Below the pieces are notes generated by a model that searched no databases, was not told the DNA's origin, and was given only the letters and a program-made list of their open reading frames with translations. From an uncultured Bacilli bacterium (lineage in GTDB: Bacteria; Bacillota_I; Bacilli_A; RF39; UBA660): a DNA stretch of 7,939 nucleotides. Below, piece after piece: positions 5,461-7,939 of this stretch. The stretch spans positions 1 to 7,939 of the forward strand of contig CANRHY010000125.1 of the NCBI GenBank assembly GCA_947630515.1. Direction: 5' to 3'. Position 1 is the first letter of the stretch; each line of letters starts with the position of its first letter. Made by a program: the position numbers and the translations under genes.

Positions 5461-5475
5461 GTATTGGAGGTAATT

Positions 5476-5865
5476 ATGAAGTTAAAAACTGGTCAAATTT
5501 ATTATATTAATTTTAAAGGCAGTGTTGGAAGAGAAATAAATAGTATTCATTTAGGTGTTATTTTCACCTTACCTAATATCAAAGATGTTGTTTTATGTAT
5601 TCCTCTAACAAGTCCTAAAATAAAACATTTTAAAACTGAAAATGATTTTAATACGCGTAACTATAATAATGTTAAACATTTTAGCTGGCAATATTTAAAG
5701 CAAACTGACTCTATTGCAATGTTAGACCAAATGAAAACAATATCTATTAAAAGATTAATACACTTTTATCAAAATCAAGATAATCAATTAGTTGAATTAG
5801 ATGATGACAATATCACATTGTTAAAAGAAAAATTAATAAAATATATAAAACAAATAATTAGTTAA
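5476..5865 (+). CDS. MazF/PemK-fold (ToxN-like) toxin, probable endoribonuclease
   Basis: 129 aa from the ATG at 5476, chosen because GGAGG (5466-5470) precedes it by 5 nt; an in-frame ATG at 5419 falls before the terminator and is unlikely. The order of elements fits the MazF/Kid/ToxN SH3-like barrel: KTGQIYYINF (4-13), GSVGREIN (15-22), HLGVIF (25-30), VVLCIPLTSPK (38-48), and DSIAMLDQMKTISIKRL (78-94), which matches the strand before helix 3 of MazF proteins. The PLTSPKIKH segment (43-51) resembles the PLTSPK segment I recall from ToxN and AbiQ. The usual MazF RP after the loop is replaced by IHLG, so activity cannot be taken for granted. Length fits MazF (about 110-130 aa) better than ToxN (about 170). 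No AbrB-, RHH- or MazE-like antitoxin gene adjoins it; instead a repeat-bearing RNA and terminator lie directly upstream. Likely cytoplasmic and growth-inhibiting when unpaired. Confidence 0.8.
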   Translation: MKLKTGQIYYINFKGSVGREINSIHLGVIFTLPNIKDVVLCIPLTSPKIKHFKTENDFNTRNYNNVKHFSWQYLKQTDSIAMLDQMKTISIKRLIHFYQNQDNQLVELDDDNITLLKEKLIKYIKQIIS

Positions 5866-5918
5866 TTTTAAATCATTTTGTTATTAAATTTTTATTGTTT
5901 ACTAATTAAATAATCTGT

Positions 5919-6020
5919 AGTTCTGAAGAACAAACTGTAAATGAAAAAATGGAAAAGCCTCCTGAAAGATATAAAGTCTATTCTAATGCTCTTGAACTTT
6001 TTGAAGATTTATTAAAATAA
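5919..6020 (+). pseudogene. Short coding-like remnant or very small ORF
   Basis: One frame reads 33 protein-like, polar residues, ending in KPPERYKVYSNALELFEDLL plus K and a TAA. An in-frame ATG at 5949 would give 23 aa (MEKPPERYK...), but no Shine-Dalgarno site precedes it and the upstream frame is closed just before 5919. It may be the 3' end of a decayed gene. Its short distance from the toxin gene makes a lost protein antitoxin conceivable, but no family was recognised. Confidence 0.3.
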
Positions 6021-6033
6021 TTATAATTATAAT

Positions 6034-6060
6034 CCATCTTATTAGGTGGCTTTTTCTTTT
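6034..6060 (+). terminator. Intrinsic terminator after the toxin/remnant region
   Basis: CCATC/GGTGG (6034-6038, 6045-6049, one U-G pair) closes a 6-nt loop and is followed by CTTTTTCTTTT. It isolates the methyltransferase operon from upstream transcription. Confidence 0.65.
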
Positions 6061-6076
6061 ATATAATGGTAAGTCA

Positions 6077-6085
6077 TGATATAAT
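6077..6085 (+). promoter_or_regulatory. Extended -10 promoter of the methyltransferase-pseudouridine synthase operon
   Basis: TGATATAAT matches the extended -10 pattern TGnTATAAT, and no convincing -35 lies upstream, as is common for such promoters. Transcription would start near 6092, giving a leader of about 19 nt with AAAGGAG at 6097-6103. Confidence 0.6.
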
Positions 6086-6110
6086 TATTTATAGTTAAAG
6101 GAGAAATATT

Positions 6111-6974
6111 ATGAAATTAGCAAATAATTGGGAAGATTATGAACTTATAGATGCTTCTATGGGAGAAAAGTTAGAAAGATGGGGTAATGTTATTTTACTT
6201 AGACCTGACCCTCAAATTATATGGGATAATGGGGTTTTGAGAGAAAAATATAATAATATTAATGCAATATATCACAGGAGTAATACTGGTGGAGGACATT
6301 GGGAAAATTTAAAGAGTACCCCTACTTCATGGACTATAAAGTATAAAAGTTTAGTTTTTAATGTTAAGGAAATGGGATTTAAGCATACTGGAGTTTTTCC
6401 TGAGCAAGCTGTAAACTGGGATTATATGATAGAAAAGATTAAGTCAAGTAATAGAAGTATTAAAGTTCTTAATTTGTTTGCTTATACTGGAGGGGCAACT
6501 CTTGCATGTATTTCCGCAGGAGCTCATGTTACACATGTTGATTCTTCTCGTGGTATGGTTGATTGGTGTAAAGAAAATATGGCTAGTTCTAATTTACCTA
6601 CAGATAAAGTTAGATATATTGTGGAAGATGTGATGAAGTTTGTTAAACGTGAAGTAAGGCGGGGAAGCAAGTATGATGTGATTATTATGGACCCTCCTAG
6701 TTTTGGAAGAGGAACTAATAAAGAGGTATGGAATATAGAGAAGGATTTATGGCCACTTCTAAAAGAGTGCTCTATGCTTTTATCTGATAATCCTCTTATG
6801 TTTTTGATTAATTCTTATACTACTGGGCTTTCTAGTTATGTTCTTAAAAATATGTTAGATTCCCTACTTACTAAAAAATTTAAAGGGTCTACTAGTTGTG
6901 GTGAAGTTGGGATACCTATAAAAAACAGTGATATGGTTCTTCCATGTGGAATATATGCGAGGTGGGAGAATTGA
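6111..6974 (+). CDS. Class I SAM-dependent methyltransferase (RlmI/RlmK-like, probable rRNA methyltransferase)
   Basis: 287 aa. An N-terminal region of about 110 residues contains KLERWGNVILLRPDPQIIW and the segment KHTGVFPEQ (91-99), typical of the RlmI/RlmK-related family. The Rossmann methyltransferase domain follows: motif I VLNLFAYTGGATLA (119-132) binds SAM, HVDSS (142-146) is the acidic end of strand 2, and MDPPSFGRG (193-201) is motif IV. The DPPSF form fits nucleic-acid base methylation; in the family the product is a methylated cytosine or guanine in 23S rRNA, but the exact position cannot be read from the sequence. No PUA domain is present. The start is supported by AAAGGAG 7 nt upstream. 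It overlaps the next gene by 4 nt, so the two are translated together, consistent with a shared role in RNA modification. Confidence 0.9.
   Translation: MKLANNWEDYELIDASMGEKLERWGNVILLRPDPQIIWDNGVLREKYNNINAIYHRSNTGGGHWENLKSTPTSWTIKYKSLVFNVKEMGFKHTGVFPEQAVNWDYMIEKIKSSNRSIKVLNLFAYTGGATLACISAGAHVTHVDSSRGMVDWCKENMASSNLPTDKVRYIVEDVMKFVKREVRRGSKYDVIIMDPPSFGRGTNKEVWNIEKDLWPLLKECSMLLSDNPLMFLINSYTTGLSSYVLKNMLDSLLTKKFKGSTSCGEVGIPIKNSDMVLPCGIYARWEN
6959..6964 (+). promoter_or_regulatory. Ribosome binding site that fixes a TTG start
   Basis: GAGGTG, six bases complementary to the 16S anti-SD, lies 6 nt before the TTG at 6971. The only in-frame ATG (6944) has no such site, so TTG is the likely start of the pseudouridine synthase. 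Confidence 0.75.
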
Positions 6975-7615
6975 AGTTAAATATTCTTTATGAAGATAAT
7001 CATATTATAGTATGTGTTAAACCTGTTGGTGTTTTGTCTCAAAGTGATGGAAGTAAAACCATAGATATGCTTAGTATATTAAAGCAATATATTAAGGAAA
7101 AGTATAAAAAGCCAGGTAATGTATATTTAGGGCTAGTACATAGACTTGATAAAGATGTAAGTGGTGTTATGGTGTTTGCTAGAACTAGTAAGGCAGCTAG
7201 TAGATTATCTAATGAGGTGAGAAACCATGAAATTAAGAAAAAGTATATGTGCGTTGTAGAAGGAATTTTTAAGGAAAAAGAAGGAGTTTTAGAAGACTTA
7301 TTATTAAGACAAGAATACTCTACTATAGTAAGTAAAAAGGGGCTTCCCTCTTCTTTAAAGTATAAAGTGATAGATGAAAAAGATAATTATAGTTTATTAG
7401 ATATAGATTTAATAACTGGAAGACACCATCAAATAAGGGTACAATTAAGTAGTAGAAATCATAGTATTTTAGGTGATACTAGATACGGGAATACTTCTAA
7501 ATATAAGATAGCCCTTATATGTTACAGCTTATCTTTTTATCACCCTACTACTAAAGAGTTTTTAACTTTTAAGATAGATAAACCAACTAATGGATATTTT
7601 AGTTTATTTAGTTAG
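6971..7615 (+). CDS. RluA-family pseudouridine synthase
   Basis: 214 aa from TTG. It converts a specific uridine of rRNA or tRNA to pseudouridine. The family signature HRLDKDVSG is at residues 57-65 with catalytic Asp60 (normally HRLDxxTSG; here V replaces T). Other family segments are YEDNHIIVCVKPVGVLSQ (7-24), GRHHQIRVQL (150-159) and GDTRYG (168-173). No N-terminal S4 domain is present, so it belongs with the short RluA/YtzG-like stand-alone enzymes; the target base cannot be assigned. The start codon overlaps the methyltransferase stop as TTGA, a coupling arrangement like ATGA. The pair forms a two-gene RNA modification operon closed by a hairpin at 7651. Confidence 0.92.
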   Translation: MKLNILYEDNHIIVCVKPVGVLSQSDGSKTIDMLSILKQYIKEKYKKPGNVYLGLVHRLDKDVSGVMVFARTSKAASRLSNEVRNHEIKKKYMCVVEGIFKEKEGVLEDLLLRQEYSTIVSKKGLPSSLKYKVIDEKDNYSLLDIDLITGRHHQIRVQLSSRNHSILGDTRYGNTSKYKIALICYSLSFYHPTTKEFLTFKIDKPTNGYFSLFS

Positions 7616-7650
7616 TTTACAGAGTTTAGTGTATATTTTACGATTATTTG

Positions 7651-7678
7651 TCTAATATCAGATGTAAATTAGATTTTT
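7651..7678 (+). terminator. Probable terminator of the RNA-modification operon
   Basis: TCTAAT (7651-7656) pairs with ATTAGA (7668-7673) across an 11-nt loop, followed by TTTTT. The stem is short and AT-only apart from one G-C pair, so efficiency may be modest. Confidence 0.5.
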
Positions 7679-7692
7679 GTTATTATTTATAG

Positions 7693-7698
7693 TATAAT
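7693..7698 (+). promoter_or_regulatory. -10 box of recU
   Basis: TATAAT with no clear -35 at the expected distance (TAGATT at 7670-7675). Transcription would start near 7705, leaving only about 12 nt before the ATG, with AGGTGA (7706-7711) almost at the mRNA 5' end. Confidence 0.5.
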
Positions 7699-7716
7699 AT
7701 TACTTAGGTGAATATT

Positions 7717-7939
7717 ATGCCTAATAAAAGTTATGTAAGTTATAAAAATAGAGGTATGTTTCTAGAGCATATTATAAATGATAGTAATGCATATTATCTT
7801 AGTGTAGATAAAGCTGTTATTTATAAGAAGCCTACTCCTATTAAGGTATTAAATGTTAAGTTTAGAAGTAAAGAGACAACTTTAATAGATAAGGCTGTGT
7901 TTAGTGAAACAAGTACTCTAGACTACAATGGTTTATATA
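7717..7939 (+). CDS. recU: RecU Holliday junction resolvase, N-terminal part
   Basis: 74 codons are present before the window ends. RecU cleaves Holliday junctions during recombinational repair and chromosome segregation in Bacillota and Mollicutes. Recognisable family segments are NRGM near the start (11-14), YYL...AVIYKKPTPI (26-42) and STLDYNG (66-72), where Asp69 corresponds to the metal-binding Asp of the TDYNG motif. The sequence begins closer to NRGM than Bacillus RecU, which has a longer basic N-terminal extension. The start is supported by AGGTGA 5 nt upstream. In many Bacillota recU is followed by a class A penicillin-binding protein gene, which would lie outside the window. Confidence 0.93.
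   Translation, partial: MPNKSYVSYKNRGMFLEHIINDSNAYYLSVDKAVIYKKPTPIKVLNVKFRSKETTLIDKAVFSETSTLDYNGLY

Noticed and set aside
5419..5475. N-terminal extension of the MazF-like protein from the ATG at 5419
   Set aside because: It would place the start before the terminator hairpin, has no ribosome site, and is absent from the MazF-type domain start; GGAGG points to 5476.

Overview
The window is AT-rich (roughly a quarter G+C by eye) and looks like a chromosomal segment of a low-GC Bacillota, probably a Bacilli/Mollicutes-like lineage. It carries a RecU-type resolvase (typical of Bacillota and Mollicutes), a tRNA with encoded CCA, consensus sigma-A promoters and Shine-Dalgarno sites. Trp is TGG, and TGA is a stop in at least two genes, so the genetic code is standard bacterial rather than mycoplasma-type.

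Layout. (1) 1-140: 3' part of a tRNA-Glu(UUC), its terminator, and a bidirectional hairpin terminator. (2) 166-4388, minus strand: three tandem paralogues, each with an N-terminal J-domain (HPD at residues 35-37) fused to a long, charged, helical C-terminal region with no DnaJ Gly/Phe or zinc-finger parts. The J-domain DNA is nearly identical between copies while the C-terminal halves have diverged strongly. Two copies have perfect promoters (TTGACT-17-TATAAT) whose -35 box lies in the loop of an inverted repeat; the dyad differs between copies by compensating changes. The middle copy has lost the -35 and keeps only a tight hairpin that overlaps the stop codon of the gene upstream. About 20-nt direct repeats sit upstream of the two intact promoters. 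(3) 4485-4988, minus strand: a small HAD-superfamily protein, possibly translated from a leaderless mRNA. (4) 4989-5865, plus strand: a long non-coding leader with two hairpin-forming dyads, two identical 31-nt repeats exactly 60 nt apart and a strong intrinsic terminator, followed within 6 nt by the SD of a MazF/ToxN-fold protein. No antitoxin ORF is visible. This order (repeated RNA, terminator, MazF-fold endoribonuclease) is that of a type III toxin-antitoxin locus, although the protein looks closer to PemK/MazF than to classical ToxN, CptN or TenpN. (5) 5919-6020: a short coding-like remnant. (6) 6111-7615, plus strand: a housekeeping pair, a SAM-dependent rRNA-type methyltransferase and an RluA-family pseudouridine synthase, translationally coupled through a TTGA overlap. 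(7) 7717-end: the start of recU.

The accessory part (166-5865) lies between the tRNA and the housekeeping genes. The two things most worth pursuing are the candidate RNA-antitoxin/MazF-like module and the J-domain paralogue array with its shared, covarying promoter dyads.
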